NCBI RefSeq assembly: GCF_001613125.1
Contig: NZ_BDBT01000033.1
Span: 1-64,000 of the forward strand
Direction: 5' to 3'
Source of the DNA: Nocardia shimofusensis NBRC 100134
GTDB taxonomy: Bacteria; Actinomycetota; Actinomycetes; Mycobacteriales; Mycobacteriaceae
Length of the DNA stretch: 64,000 nucleotides
In this document: piece after piece, positions 16,802 through 25,137 of the stretch
Numbering within the stretch: position 1 is the first letter of the stretch
Layout: every line of letters starts with the position of its first letter
The notes under the pieces: generated by a model
What the model saw: only the letters and a program-made list of their open reading frames with translations
Database searches by the model: none
What the model was told of the DNA's origin: nothing
Translations under genes and position numbers: made by a program

Positions 16802-18187
16802 TCAGGCGCCGATGAGGCGCTGGGCGAGGTAACCCTCGACCTTGTCCAGGGCGATGCGCTCCTGCGCCATCGAGTCGCGGTCGCGGATGGTGACGGCCTG
16901 GTCCTCGAGGGTGTCGAAGTCGACCGTGATGCAGAACGGGGTGCCGATCTCGTCCTGGCGGCGGTAGCGGCGGCCGATCGCGCCCGCGTCGTCGAACTCG
17001 ACGTTCCAGTGCTTGCGCAGCTGGGCGGCGAGGTCCTTGGCCTTCGGGGTGAGGTCGGCGTTGCGCGAGAGCGGCAGCACCGCGACCTTCACCGGGGACA
17101 GACGGTAGTCCAGGCGCAGGCTGACCCGCTCCTCGAGGTTGCCCTTGGCGTTGGGCACCTGGTCTACGGTGTAGGCGTCGACGAGGAAGGCCATCAGCGA
17201 GCGGGTCAGGCCGGCCGCGGGCTCGATGACGTAGGGGATGTAGCGCTCGTTGGTCGACTGATCGAAGTAGCTCAGTTCGGTGCCGGAGTGCTCGGAGTGG
17301 GTCTTGAGGTCGTAGTCGGTGCGGTTGGCCACACCTTCCAGCTCACCCCACTCGCTGCCCTGGAAGCGGAAGCGGTACTCGATGTCGACGGTGCGCGTCG
17401 AGTAGTGCGACAGCTTCTCCTTCGGGTGTTCGTAGAGGCGCAGGTTCTCCGGGTCGATGCCGAGATCGGTGTACCAGGCCAGGCGGGTGTCGATCCAGTA
17501 CTGGTGCCACTGCTCGTCCTCACCCGGCTTGACGAAGAACTCCATCTCCATCTGCTCGAACTCGCGGGTGCGGAAGATGAAGTTGCCCGGGGTGATCTCG
17601 TTGCGGAAGCTCTTGCCGATCTGGGCGATGCCGAACGGCGGCTTCTTGCGCGCGGTGGTCTCGACATTCTTGTAGTTGACGAAGATGCCCTGCGCGGTCT
17701 CGGGACGCAGGTAGTGCAGGCCCTCTTCGTCGTCGACCGGGCCGAGATAGGTCTTGAGCAGACCGGAGAAGTTGCGCGGCTCGGTCCAGGCGCCGGGCTG
17801 ACCGGTCTCGGGGTCCTTGATGTCGGCCAGGCCGTTGACCGGCGGGTGGCCGTGCTTCTCCTCGTAGGCCTCGAGCAGGTGGTCGGCGCGGTAGCGCTTG
17901 TGGGTGTGCAGCGACTCGACCAGCGGGTCGGTGAAGGTCGCGACGTGGCCGGAGGCCTCCCAGACCTGGCGCGGCAGGATGACCGAGGAGTCCAGGCCGA
18001 CGACATCCTCGCGGCTGGTCACCATCGAGCGCCACCACTGACGCTTGATGTTCTCCTTCAGTTCGACGCCGAGCGGACCGTAGTCCCACGCCGACTTGGT
18101 GCCTCCGTAGATCTCACCGCACGGGTAGACCAGACCCCGGCGCTTAGCGAGGTTGGCAACGGTGTCCACCTTCGACTTGGGTGCCAC
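16802..18187 (-). CDS. glyS: Glycine-tRNA ligase, homodimeric class II type
   Basis: A 461-aa class II synthetase that charges tRNA-Gly. The sequence starts with the GlyRS signature LAKRRGLVYPCGEIYGG, then GTKSAWDYGPLG; motif 2 is FRNEITPGNFIFRTREFEQM, and the motif 3 region ends VIEPAAGLTRSLMAFL. The C-terminal anticodon-binding domain begins with the PVKVAVLPL segment. GTG at 18187 gives the usual length; an ATG five codons upstream is possible. It is divergent from smtB, as in mycobacteria. Confidence 0.96.
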   Translation of the reverse strand: MAPKSKVDTVANLAKRRGLVYPCGEIYGGTKSAWDYGPLGVELKENIKRQWWRSMVTSREDVVGLDSSVILPRQVWEASGHVATFTDPLVESLHTHKRYRADHLLEAYEEKHGHPPVNGLADIKDPETGQPGAWTEPRNFSGLLKTYLGPVDDEEGLHYLRPETAQGIFVNYKNVETTARKKPPFGIAQIGKSFRNEITPGNFIFRTREFEQMEMEFFVKPGEDEQWHQYWIDTRLAWYTDLGIDPENLRLYEHPKEKLSHYSTRTVDIEYRFRFQGSEWGELEGVANRTDYDLKTHSEHSGTELSYFDQSTNERYIPYVIEPAAGLTRSLMAFLVDAYTVDQVPNAKGNLEERVSLRLDYRLSPVKVAVLPLSRNADLTPKAKDLAAQLRKHWNVEFDDAGAIGRRYRRQDEIGTPFCITVDFDTLEDQAVTIRDRDSMAQERIALDKVEGYLAQRLIGA

Positions 18188-18361
18188 GCGAGAATTCTCC
18201 ATCCACTGCGAGTCGGATTCGTCTACAAGACGCAACTACTTGGTGCGAGTACGCGCGAAGTGCGCGCGGTACCAGCCTATCGGCTCGCGAAATCAGCGAT
18301 GCTCTCGCCTTCGCCTGGTGTCCCGCCTTCGCCTGATGTCCGCCGCCCGACCGCACGCCTA

Positions 18362-18389
18362 TTTGACATGCGCACCTGCGCATATCAAA
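18362..18389. promoter_or_regulatory. Palindromic operator upstream of smtB
   Basis: TTTGACATGCGCA and TGCGCATATCAAA form a 13-bp inverted repeat with a 2-bp centre (CC) and one mismatched pair. It sits 32 bases before the smtB start and is the right form (12-2-12 type) for an ArsR/SmtB repressor, so autoregulation by zinc is likely. A second inverted repeat, TGGAATCGCTTTCCA, lies at 18391-18405 and might be a weak Zur site. Confidence 0.65.
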
Positions 18390-18421
18390 ATGGAATCGCT
18401 TTCCAATAAGGAGATGGTCCC

Positions 18422-18766
18422 ATGACCGCCGAGACAGCCGCCGCGCACACCCCGTACCGCTCCCCCGGCCCCGCGCCGGTGCCCGCACGTACCGTACTGG
18501 AAGACGCCGGTGAGCTGTTACGCGCGCTGGCCGCGCCTGTCCGCATCGCCATCGTCCTGCAGCTGCGGGAATCGCCGCGCTGCGTACACGAACTGGTCGA
18601 CGCGCTCGGCGTGACCCAGCCGCTGGTGAGCCAGCATCTGCGCATCCTCAAGTCCGCGGGCGTGGTGCACGGCGAGCGCTCCGGGCGCGAGGTGCTCTAC
18701 GAACTCGTCGACGACCACCTCGCGCACATCGTCGTCGACGCCGTCGCGCACGCCGAAGAAGGGTGA
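18422..18766 (+). CDS. smtB: ArsR/SmtB family metal-sensing repressor
   Basis: A 114-aa winged-helix repressor. The DNA-binding segment is VTQPLVSQHLRILKSAGVVH; the C-terminal helix carries DDHLAHIVVDAVAHAEE, with the Asp and His residues expected of an alpha-5 zinc site. A CVHEL cysteine is also present. It is the ortholog by position of Rv2358, which with FurB controls zinc homeostasis: zinc releases it from DNA. It starts from AAGGAGATGGTCCCATG, a strong ribosome site, and the next gene starts three bases after its stop. Confidence 0.9.
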   Translation: MTAETAAAHTPYRSPGPAPVPARTVLEDAGELLRALAAPVRIAIVLQLRESPRCVHELVDALGVTQPLVSQHLRILKSAGVVHGERSGREVLYELVDDHLAHIVVDAVAHAEEG

Positions 18767-18769
18767 TCC

Positions 18770-19198
18770 GTGGCCGACAAGACGCAGGTTTCCACCAAGG
18801 CCGCCGTCGGCGTCCGCAGCACCCGCCAGCGCAGCGCCATCGCCGCGCTGCTGGGTGACATCGACGAATTCCGGTCCGCGCAGGAACTGCACGACGAACT
18901 ACGCAAGCGCGGCGAGGGCATCGGGCTGACCACCGTCTACCGCACCCTGCAGTCGCTGGCCGACGCCGGACTGGTCGACGTGCTGCGCACCGACTCCGGC
19001 GAGTCGGTCTACCGGCAGTGCTCCACCGGGCACCATCACCACCTGGTCTGCCGCCACTGCGGGCGCACCGTCGAGGTCGAGGGGCCGACGGTGGAGGCGT
19101 GGGCCGACTCGATCGCCGGGGACCACGGGTTCACCGAGGTCAGTCACACCATCGAAGTGTTCGGCACCTGCCGGGAGTGCGGCAAGCGGCGCGGCTGA
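18770..19198 (+). CDS. zur: Zinc uptake regulator (Fur family)
   Basis: A 142-aa Fur-family repressor (FurB/Zur). It has an N-terminal winged helix with EGIGLTTVYRTLQSLADAGL and the metal-binding run TGHHHHLVCRHCG. The two structural zinc cysteine pairs are CRHC and CREC near the C-terminus. It represses zinc uptake genes when zinc is bound. It forms an operon with smtB (three-base spacing), as in M. tuberculosis Rv2358-Rv2359. Confidence 0.93.
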   Translation: MADKTQVSTKAAVGVRSTRQRSAIAALLGDIDEFRSAQELHDELRKRGEGIGLTTVYRTLQSLADAGLVDVLRTDSGESVYRQCSTGHHHHLVCRHCGRTVEVEGPTVEAWADSIAGDHGFTEVSHTIEVFGTCRECGKRRG

Positions 19199-19363
19199 GG
19201 CGCGGACCGCGGGAACTGCTCACCGATTCAGCATTACGGGCCGGAGCGCTCCATGGTCGGGACCGGCACCGTGCACGCGTAGCAGACGAGCGAGGCAGGC
19301 AGCGCGCGGACCCGCCCGGGTCCGGACCGGATCGCAGCGCACACCCCTGCCGGCCGGACAACA

Positions 19364-19410
19364 CGACGGATCGGGCAGGCGCCGTGGGGCGCCGCCTGCC
19401 CGATCCGTCG
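19364..19410. terminator. Long hairpin terminator between zur and the convergent membrane protein gene
   Basis: An 18-bp perfect stem (arms 19364-19381 and 19393-19410) with an 11-nt loop, lying between the stops of two convergent genes. The rest of the 19199-19421 gap shows nothing else. Confidence 0.75.
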
Positions 19411-19421
19411 TTGTGGACGCC

Positions 19422-20405
19422 TCAGATCGAGGCCGCCGCGACCTCCGGTTCAGCGGCTTCGGCGCCGGGCGAGCCCTGACCCCGCTCACGCAATGCGGCC
19501 AGGCCCAGCAGGGCGAGTCCGGTCGCCGCCCAGATCAGCAGCACCACAAGCGGTTTCATACCGCCCGCGCCGTCGAAGAAGGCGACCGAACGCAGGAGCG
19601 AACCCGCCGCGCCGGGCGGAAGCAACTGGCCGATCGCGCCCCAGGGCTGCGGCAGCAGTTCCGGGGCCGAGGTCGCCGCGGAGAACGGGTTGCCGATCAG
19701 CAGCATGGTCAGCGCGCCGATGCCGATTCCGGCGGGGCCGATCAGCGAGGCCAGGCCGACGATCACGCCTGCCACGCCGAGTGAGGACAGACCGGCGACG
19801 GCGGCGAGGGCGAGGTAGTTGCCGGGCAGCGCCGACAGCCAGCCCTGGGCCAGCAGCATGCTCCCCAGGCCGCCGACGACACCGAAAGTGAGCACGCCCG
19901 CCAACCGCGCCCCCGCACCGGTGACGACCAGGAAGAGCAGCGCGCCCGCCGCGATGCCCGACATGACCAGCGGCAGCACCATCGACCCGAAGACCACCCC
20001 GCGCGGGTCGTCGGTGTCGGCGGCCACCACGTCCTCGACCGGCGCGCCGGTGGTACCGGACAGCTGTTGCGCCATCGCCGTGAGTTGTTGTGACACAGCG
20101 GGACCGGCAGCGGAGGCGACCAGCATGCGCGGTGCGCCCTCGCCGGTGACGATCGCGCCGTAGACCTCGCGGTTCTCGATGGCGGTGCGGGCGGCCGCGG
20201 CGTCGGGCAGCGTGGTGACGGCGAAAGCGTCCGGATCGGCGGCGGCCAGCCGCTCGGTGACCATGGCGGCCTGCGGTCCGGCGACCGCGATCGGCAGGTC
20301 ACGTGGCGCGAGGTTGGCCGCGGGCCAGGCGAAGGCGACCAGCATGAGCAGCTGCAGCAGGGCCGCGCCGAGGCCCACCGCGATCGCGCGCAGGGTGGCG
20401 TTCAT
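19422..20405 (-). CDS. YhgE/ABC-2-like multi-pass membrane protein
   Basis: A 327-aa protein: one N-terminal transmembrane helix, an external domain of about 110 residues (LPIAVAGPQAAMVTERLAA...), then five to six transmembrane helices ending near residue 300. This matches the YhgE/Pip and ABC-2 permease-like layout. No ATPase gene is beside it. It is divergent from a TetR gene, and the intergenic region contains two nearly identical palindromes, so it is probably the TetR target. A role in efflux or lipid export is a guess based on such pairs. Confidence 0.7.
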   Translation of the reverse strand: MNATLRAIAVGLGAALLQLLMLVAFAWPAANLAPRDLPIAVAGPQAAMVTERLAAADPDAFAVTTLPDAAAARTAIENREVYGAIVTGEGAPRMLVASAAGPAVSQQLTAMAQQLSGTTGAPVEDVVAADTDDPRGVVFGSMVLPLVMSGIAAGALLFLVVTGAGARLAGVLTFGVVGGLGSMLLAQGWLSALPGNYLALAAVAGLSSLGVAGVIVGLASLIGPAGIGIGALTMLLIGNPFSAATSAPELLPQPWGAIGQLLPPGAAGSLLRSVAFFDGAGGMKPLVVLLIWAATGLALLGLAALRERGQGSPGAEAAEPEVAAASI

Positions 20406-20420
20406 GACATCTCCCCGTAA

Positions 20421-20434
20421 ATCGAATGTTCGTT
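20421..20434. promoter_or_regulatory. TetR-type operator copy 1
   Basis: ATCGAATGTTCGTT, a near-palindrome identical in 13 of 14 positions to the copy at 20482-20495. It lies immediately upstream of the membrane protein start. Confidence 0.6.
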
Positions 20435-20481
20435 CTCTTTAATGCCTTCCACGGTCCCACCGTCGGCGGAAACTTGTCAAG

Positions 20482-20495
20482 AACGAATGTTCGTT
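20482..20495. promoter_or_regulatory. TetR-type operator copy 2
   Basis: AACGAATGTTCGTT: perfect 6-bp arms around TG, 13 bases upstream of the TetR start codon. With copy 1 it probably lets the TetR protein repress both divergent genes. Confidence 0.65.
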
Positions 20496-20508
20496 TTAGT
20501 TTGGAAAC

Positions 20509-21126
20509 ATGCCCAGAGTCAGCGAGGAACACCTCCAGCGCCGCAGACAGCAGATCCTCGACGCGGCCCAGTTGTGCTTCGCGCGCAAGGGTTTCTTCGA
20601 CACGTCCATGCAGGATGTCTTCGCCGAATCCGGACTGTCCGCGGGCGCGGTCTACCGCTACTTCAAGTCCAAGAACGAGATCGTGGCGGCGCTGGCGAGC
20701 CAGACCATCGTGCCCGTGCGGGCAGTGCTCGTCGAGAGCGCCCGAGCCGATCCGCTGCCGACGCCCGCCGAGCTGATCCGGATCGTCGCCGAAGAGGTGA
20801 TCCGGCACAGCGGACCCGACGGCGTGGTGCGCCTGGCTCCGCAGGCGTGGGCACTGGCGATGATCAACGACGATATCGGCGACTTCGTGCACACGAACAT
20901 GCACAGCATCCGCGAGGTCTGGCGCGAATACGCCGACCGGATGGTGGCCCACGACTGGCTACCGCCCGACACCGATACCGATGCGGTGGCCAAGACCTTC
21001 CTGAGCCTGCTCCCCGGATTCATCCTGCAACACCTGATCCTGGGCGACGTCGAGCCCGAAGCTATCGGACGCGGTATCGACGCGCTGATGCCGCTCCGCG
21101 CGCGGGCGACCGCCGATCGGGAATGA
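20509..21126 (+). CDS. TetR family transcriptional regulator
   Basis: A 205-aa regulator with an N-terminal TetR HTH (ARKGFFDTSMQDVFAESG then SAGAVYRYFKSKNEIVAAL) and an all-helical ligand domain. It is divergent from the YhgE-like membrane protein and separated from it by two matched operator-like palindromes. That layout is typical for local repression of a transporter. Ligand unknown. Confidence 0.88.
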   Translation: MPRVSEEHLQRRRQQILDAAQLCFARKGFFDTSMQDVFAESGLSAGAVYRYFKSKNEIVAALASQTIVPVRAVLVESARADPLPTPAELIRIVAEEVIRHSGPDGVVRLAPQAWALAMINDDIGDFVHTNMHSIREVWREYADRMVAHDWLPPDTDTDAVAKTFLSLLPGFILQHLILGDVEPEAIGRGIDALMPLRARATADRE

Positions 21127-21130
21127 GGAC

Positions 21131-21556
21131 TCAGGGCGCGAGGAGCCCGTGGCGCGCGCGTTCGGCGTTGGAGAGCACCAGCAGCAGCATGGTGGTCAGC
21201 GCCGAATCGTCCAAGCCTGCGGCCGGGAAGGTGTAGCGCAGAATGACATCGGCCAGTTTGCCGTGGCCGATGACCGTGATCGAACCGAACTGCACCGCGT
21301 TGTTACGCTCGGCGACCCGCTTGTGCAGTTGGGGTTTGAGCGGACGATCCCAGGCCAGCACGCAGGTCAAGGTGAGTACGTCCAGGCCGGGCGCGAGTTC
21401 GACCGCGCGCAGCGAGCACAGCGCGCCCTCGTATTCGAAGCCGAGCGAACCCTCCGGGTCGACGCGCACGTCGACGCCGTAGCGCGACAGGCACGCGCCC
21501 GCGCGCGCCTGGAGTTCCCGATCGGGAGTCACCGCCGCGTCCATCTCGCCTGCCAC
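21131..21556 (-). CDS. YbjN-domain protein (Rv2360c-like)
   Basis: A 141-aa protein with the YbjN / type III secretion chaperone-like alpha-beta fold: CLSRYGVDVRVDPEGSLGFEYEGA, a beta-rich middle, then AERNNAVQFGSITVIG and a C-terminal helical part. It lies between zur and uppS, matching Rv2360c in place and length. Function unknown. It ends four bases after the stop of the convergent TetR gene. Confidence 0.75.
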   Translation of the reverse strand: MAGEMDAAVTPDRELQARAGACLSRYGVDVRVDPEGSLGFEYEGALCSLRAVELAPGLDVLTLTCVLAWDRPLKPQLHKRVAERNNAVQFGSITVIGHGKLADVILRYTFPAAGLDDSALTTMLLLVLSNAERARHGLLAP

Positions 21557-21637
21557 CGTTCGCCGCGCCTGGGACCGGCTTCGCGCCGGTCTCGTCCTGC
21601 CCCCGCTACTGCGTACCCCGCCTGTCCGGTGGCCTGA

Positions 21638-22441
21638 CTATTTGGTGCCACCGAAACGACGATCACGGGAAGCGTACTGCAGACAGGCCTCCCACAGGTT
21701 GCGCCGGTCGAAGTCCGGGAACAGCGTCTCCTGGAAGACATATTCGGCGTAGGCCGACTGCCAGAGCAGGAAATTGGAGCTGCGGAACTCGCCGGAGGGC
21801 CGTAGGAACAGATCCACGTCGGGCATGTCCGGCTCGTCGAGAAACCGGGCGATGGTGTTCTCGTCGACCCGCTCGGGGTCGATCTCGCCCGCCGCCACCC
21901 GGCGCGCGATCTCGCGGGCCGCGTCGGCGATCTCGGCCCGGCCGCCGTAGTTGACGCACATGGTGAGGGTGAGCACCGTGTTGTCCTTGGTGAGCTCCTG
22001 GGCGACTTCGAGCTCCTTGATCACGCTGCGCCACAAGCGCGGCCGGCGGCCGGCCCAGCGCACCCGCACACCCATCTCGTGCATCTCGTCGCGACGGCGG
22101 CGGATCACATCGCGGTTGAAGCCCATCAGGAAGCGGACCTCGTCCGGGCTGCGCCGCCAGTTCTCGGTGGAGAACGCGTACGCCGAAAGCCACTTCACGC
22201 CGATCTCGATGCAGCCCTCGACGGTGTCCATCAGCACCGCTTCGCCGCGCTCGTGCCCGGCCGTACGGGGCAGTCCGCGCTCCTGCGCCCAGCGTCCGTT
22301 GCCGTCCATCACCAAGGCCACGTGGTTGGGCACGAGTTCCTTGGGCAGCTGCGGCGGACGCGCTCCCGACGGATGCGGCGAGGGCGGGCGCACGGTGCGC
22401 GTCGCGGTGGCGGAGTCACGACGGAGGATCACGGCTTCCAT
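21638..22441 (-). CDS. uppS: Polyprenyl diphosphate synthase (cis, decaprenyl type)
   Basis: A 267-aa cis-prenyltransferase that extends isoprenoid diphosphates to the long carrier lipid used for peptidoglycan and arabinogalactan. The catalytic LVMDGNGRWAQ (Asp that binds the diphosphate) and C-terminal RPSGEFRSSNFLLWQSAYAE are intact. By position it equals Rv2361c, the decaprenyl diphosphate synthase. The N-terminal 38 residues form a Pro/Arg-rich extension. Confidence 0.94.
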   Translation of the reverse strand: MEAVILRRDSATATRTVRPPSPHPSGARPPQLPKELVPNHVALVMDGNGRWAQERGLPRTAGHERGEAVLMDTVEGCIEIGVKWLSAYAFSTENWRRSPDEVRFLMGFNRDVIRRRRDEMHEMGVRVRWAGRRPRLWRSVIKELEVAQELTKDNTVLTLTMCVNYGGRAEIADAAREIARRVAAGEIDPERVDENTIARFLDEPDMPDVDLFLRPSGEFRSSNFLLWQSAYAEYVFQETLFPDFDRRNLWEACLQYASRDRRFGGTK

Positions 22442-22493
22442 CCTGCCCGATGCGCGCGAGCCGCCCGGCAGGTGCCCTCCGCGAGCGACCGGC

Positions 22494-23264
22494 TCAGGCG
22501 GGGTGCCCGGCCGGGGCAGGTCGCGGGGCCTGTGCGGTGCGCTCGATCAGGGGGAGGGTGCGCAATTGGCGTTCGAGGTGCCATTGCAGGTGCGCGGCCA
22601 CCAGTCCGCTGGCCTGCTTGCGGATCGATTCCGGGAGCTGCTCGACGCCGGACCACTCCCCCCGGTCCAGGGCGATCAGGTGGTCGAGGACGCCCGGGGC
22701 CGGAGTGGCCGCGCCCGCGGGCCGGCAGTGCACGCAGACCGCGCCGCCCGCGCCGACATGGAAGGCGCGGTGTGGGCCGGGGGTGGCGCATTTGGCGCAT
22801 TCGTCGAGGGCGGGCGCCCAGCCGGAGAAGCGCATGGCGCGCAGCAGGTAGGCGTCGAGGACCAGTTCGTGCGGGCGCTGCTTGGCGGCGATGGCGCGCA
22901 GGGCGCTCGCGGTGAGGGCGTGCAGTTTGGGAGCGGGGGCGCGTTCCTCGCCCGCGAGGCGTTCGGCGGTCTCGAGGACGGCACAGGCGGTGGTGTAGCG
23001 GCCGTAGTCGTCGATGATGTCGGCGGCGAAGGCTTCCAGGGTGTGCACCTGGGTGACGGTGTCGAGATTGCGGCCGGGATGCAGTTGCACGTCGATGTAG
23101 GAGAACGGCTCGAGCCGGGCGCCGAAGCGTGACTTGGTCCGCCGCACGCCCTTGGCGACCGCCCTGACCAGGCCGTGCCTGCGGGTCAGCAGCGTGACGA
23201 TGCGATCCGCCTCGCCCAGCTTGTGCTGGCGCACGACGACCGCCTCGTCCCGATACAAACGCAC
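22494..23264 (-). CDS. recO: DNA repair protein RecO
   Basis: A 256-aa RecO. It has an N-terminal OB fold (RDEAVVVRQHKLGEADRIV, then GLVRAVAKGVRRTKSRFGARLEPF) and a helical part with a four-cysteine zinc motif CAKC...CVHC (about residues 150-175). RecO loads RecA on gapped DNA with RecR. GTG at 23264 is preferred because AAGGATGGG precedes it; the frame extends upstream without support. It lies 52 bases upstream of uppS on the same strand. Confidence 0.92.
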   Translation of the reverse strand: MRLYRDEAVVVRQHKLGEADRIVTLLTRRHGLVRAVAKGVRRTKSRFGARLEPFSYIDVQLHPGRNLDTVTQVHTLEAFAADIIDDYGRYTTACAVLETAERLAGEERAPAPKLHALTASALRAIAAKQRPHELVLDAYLLRAMRFSGWAPALDECAKCATPGPHRAFHVGAGGAVCVHCRPAGAATPAPGVLDHLIALDRGEWSGVEQLPESIRKQASGLVAAHLQWHLERQLRTLPLIERTAQAPRPAPAGHPA

Positions 23265-23426
23265 GAGCCCATCCTTGCACGCCGGGGTGACGACCGGGTG
23301 CGAGGACATCGGCGGCGGACCGGTCCGCCCGGCAGTCGAGCCTTCGAACGGTTCGTCACGGGATCGACCCGCGCCGTACCGGTGACGGCGGGCGGATCTC
23401 CGCATCGCGAAGGCGGCGCGAGGCGG

Positions 23427-24044
23427 TCAGTCGCGCAGGTAGGCGGTGATGCCGCCGATCAGGGCCTCGAGCGCGTCGTCGAGGTCGCCGTAGGTGCCGA
23501 GGGTGCGTTCGGAGGTGATGCCGCGCAGGGCGGCGGGCAGCAGGGCCGCGACCCGGCGCACCTTCACCGGGTCCAGATCCAGATCCGCGAAGGCCCGCGC
23601 GCAGGCGGTGTCCCAGTGCGGTTTCCACGAGGCCAGTTCCGCCGCCGTGCGGGGGAAGTCGCGTTCGAGTTCGGCGTGATCGCGAGGCAGGGCGGCGCGC
23701 AGGGTCTCGATGGCCAGCGATTCCGGCCTGCGCAGGCCGGCGGCCATGCCGTGGACGAGAGCGGCGACGCGCTCGGGTAGCGTGCCCTCCCCCGCGAAAC
23801 CGGCGGGCAGGTCGCCGCGTTTGTCGGCGGTGTGGCGCAGGACGGCCGCCCACAGGCCGTCGATGTCGCCGAACTGGTACTTGACCACGCCCCAGGTGGC
23901 GCCGATGTCGCGGGCGATGCGGTTGCCCGACACCGCCGCCGGGTCGCCGGTCGCCAGGGAGGTGATGGCGGCTTCGAGCATGCTCTCCCTGGACGCGAGG
24001 CCGCGTTTGTTCGCGCGTCGCCCGCCTGCCGCTGCCTCGGTCAC
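23427..24044 (-). CDS. TetR family regulator of the Rieske locus
   Basis: A 205-aa TetR-like protein with a helical N-terminal DNA-binding domain (ANKRGLASRESMLEAAITS, then GNRIARDIGATWGVVKYQFG) and a helical ligand domain. The start is GTG at 24044. It is divergent from the Rieske oxygenase gene 86 bases away, with a 9-bp inverted repeat between them, so it probably controls that operon. Ligand unknown. Confidence 0.82.
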   Translation of the reverse strand: MTEAAAGGRRANKRGLASRESMLEAAITSLATGDPAAVSGNRIARDIGATWGVVKYQFGDIDGLWAAVLRHTADKRGDLPAGFAGEGTLPERVAALVHGMAAGLRRPESLAIETLRAALPRDHAELERDFPRTAAELASWKPHWDTACARAFADLDLDPVKVRRVAALLPAALRGITSERTLGTYGDLDDALEALIGGITAYLRD

Positions 24045-24087
24045 GGTGCCGGAGTGTACTCGAGGACATGGCAATTCGGTTTCACAT

Positions 24088-24116
24088 AACCCTCTTGTAT
24101 TCTCTCGAAGAGGGTT
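24088..24116. promoter_or_regulatory. Inverted repeat in the TetR/Rieske intergenic region
   Basis: AACCCTCTT (24088-24096) and AAGAGGGTT (24108-24116) are perfect 9-bp arms separated by 11 bases, between the divergent starts at 24044 and 24130. The likely use is an operator for the TetR protein. A smaller palindrome, TCTCGAGA, lies at 24123-24130 and overlaps the start codon. Confidence 0.6.
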
Positions 24117-24129
24117 CTACTCTCTCGAG

Positions 24130-25137
24130 ATGGCGAAACCACCGCTGCCGATGGAGCCGACGGGCTGGTTCCAAGTGGCCTGGTGCGCGGAGATCACCGT
24201 CGGCGCGGTCCACACGATGCACTACTTCGGACGTGAGATGGTCGCCTGGCGATCGGCGTCGGGACAGGTCTCGGTATTCGACGCCTACTGCGAGCACCTC
24301 GGCGCGCATCTGGGCTACGGCGGACACGTCGAGGGCGAGAATCTGGTGTGCCCGTTCCACGGCTGGGAGTGGAATCGCGAAGGGCGCAATGTCTGCATCC
24401 CCTACGAGGACCATCCGAACAAGGGCCGCCGCATCCGCAGCTATCCGGTCGTCGAGCGCAACGAGGCCGTGTGGATCTGGTTCGACCGTGACGGGCGCGC
24501 ACCGTATTTCGAGATTCCGGACATGTTCTCCGCTTTCGGTGACGGGAGAACCGCCGACGACTACTACCCGCCGGTGCCCGCGGCCACGCTGTATCGGCAG
24601 CGGCTGGAATTGCACCCGCAGTACGTGATGGAGAACGGCGTCGATTTCGCGCACTTCGAATATGTGCACAAGACCCCGTTCGTACCCGAGTTCACCCGGC
24701 ACGATTTCTCCGGGCCGGTCTCCTACGTCGACTTCACCGTCGCTTTCGATGCCGAGATCGCCGCAGGCCAGGTCGACAGCGGAGTCGAGTCCATCAATGC
24801 CGGGCTCGGCTGCTCGATCACCAAGAGCTGGGGCATGGTCGACAACCGCACCATGCCCGCGGTGACGCCGGTCGACGAGTCCACCTGCGATGTGCGATTC
24901 ACCGTGTGGATCGGCCGCAGGCCGGGCGACGACAGCCCGCAGATCAATCGGTACGGCACCACCATGGCCGGCTTCGTCATCGAGCAGTTCGAGGCCGACG
25001 TGAACATCTGGGCCCACCAGCGCTATTCCGATCCACCCGCGCTCTCCCGCAAGGAATTCCAGGGTTTCAAGGCCCTGCGCGAATGGGCCACGCAGTTCTA
25101 CCCCGCCGAACCGACGACGGAAAGTGGCCCCTCATGA
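24130..25137 (+). CDS. Rieske [2Fe-2S] oxygenase component
   Basis: A 335-aa protein with a Rieske domain (CEHLGAHLGYG and CPFHGWEW, i.e. CxH...CxxH, residues about 57-83). It is followed by a catalytic-domain-like region with the mononuclear iron motif ENGVDFAHFEYVH (D..H...H). This layout is shared with KshA-type 3-ketosteroid hydroxylase oxygenases and related Rieske hydroxylases. The true substrate is unknown. It overlaps the downstream reductase-like gene by ATGA, indicating an operon. No dedicated ferredoxin reductase gene is beside it. Confidence 0.85.
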   Translation: MAKPPLPMEPTGWFQVAWCAEITVGAVHTMHYFGREMVAWRSASGQVSVFDAYCEHLGAHLGYGGHVEGENLVCPFHGWEWNREGRNVCIPYEDHPNKGRRIRSYPVVERNEAVWIWFDRDGRAPYFEIPDMFSAFGDGRTADDYYPPVPAATLYRQRLELHPQYVMENGVDFAHFEYVHKTPFVPEFTRHDFSGPVSYVDFTVAFDAEIAAGQVDSGVESINAGLGCSITKSWGMVDNRTMPAVTPVDESTCDVRFTVWIGRRPGDDSPQINRYGTTMAGFVIEQFEADVNIWAHQRYSDPPALSRKEFQGFKALREWATQFYPAEPTTESGPS

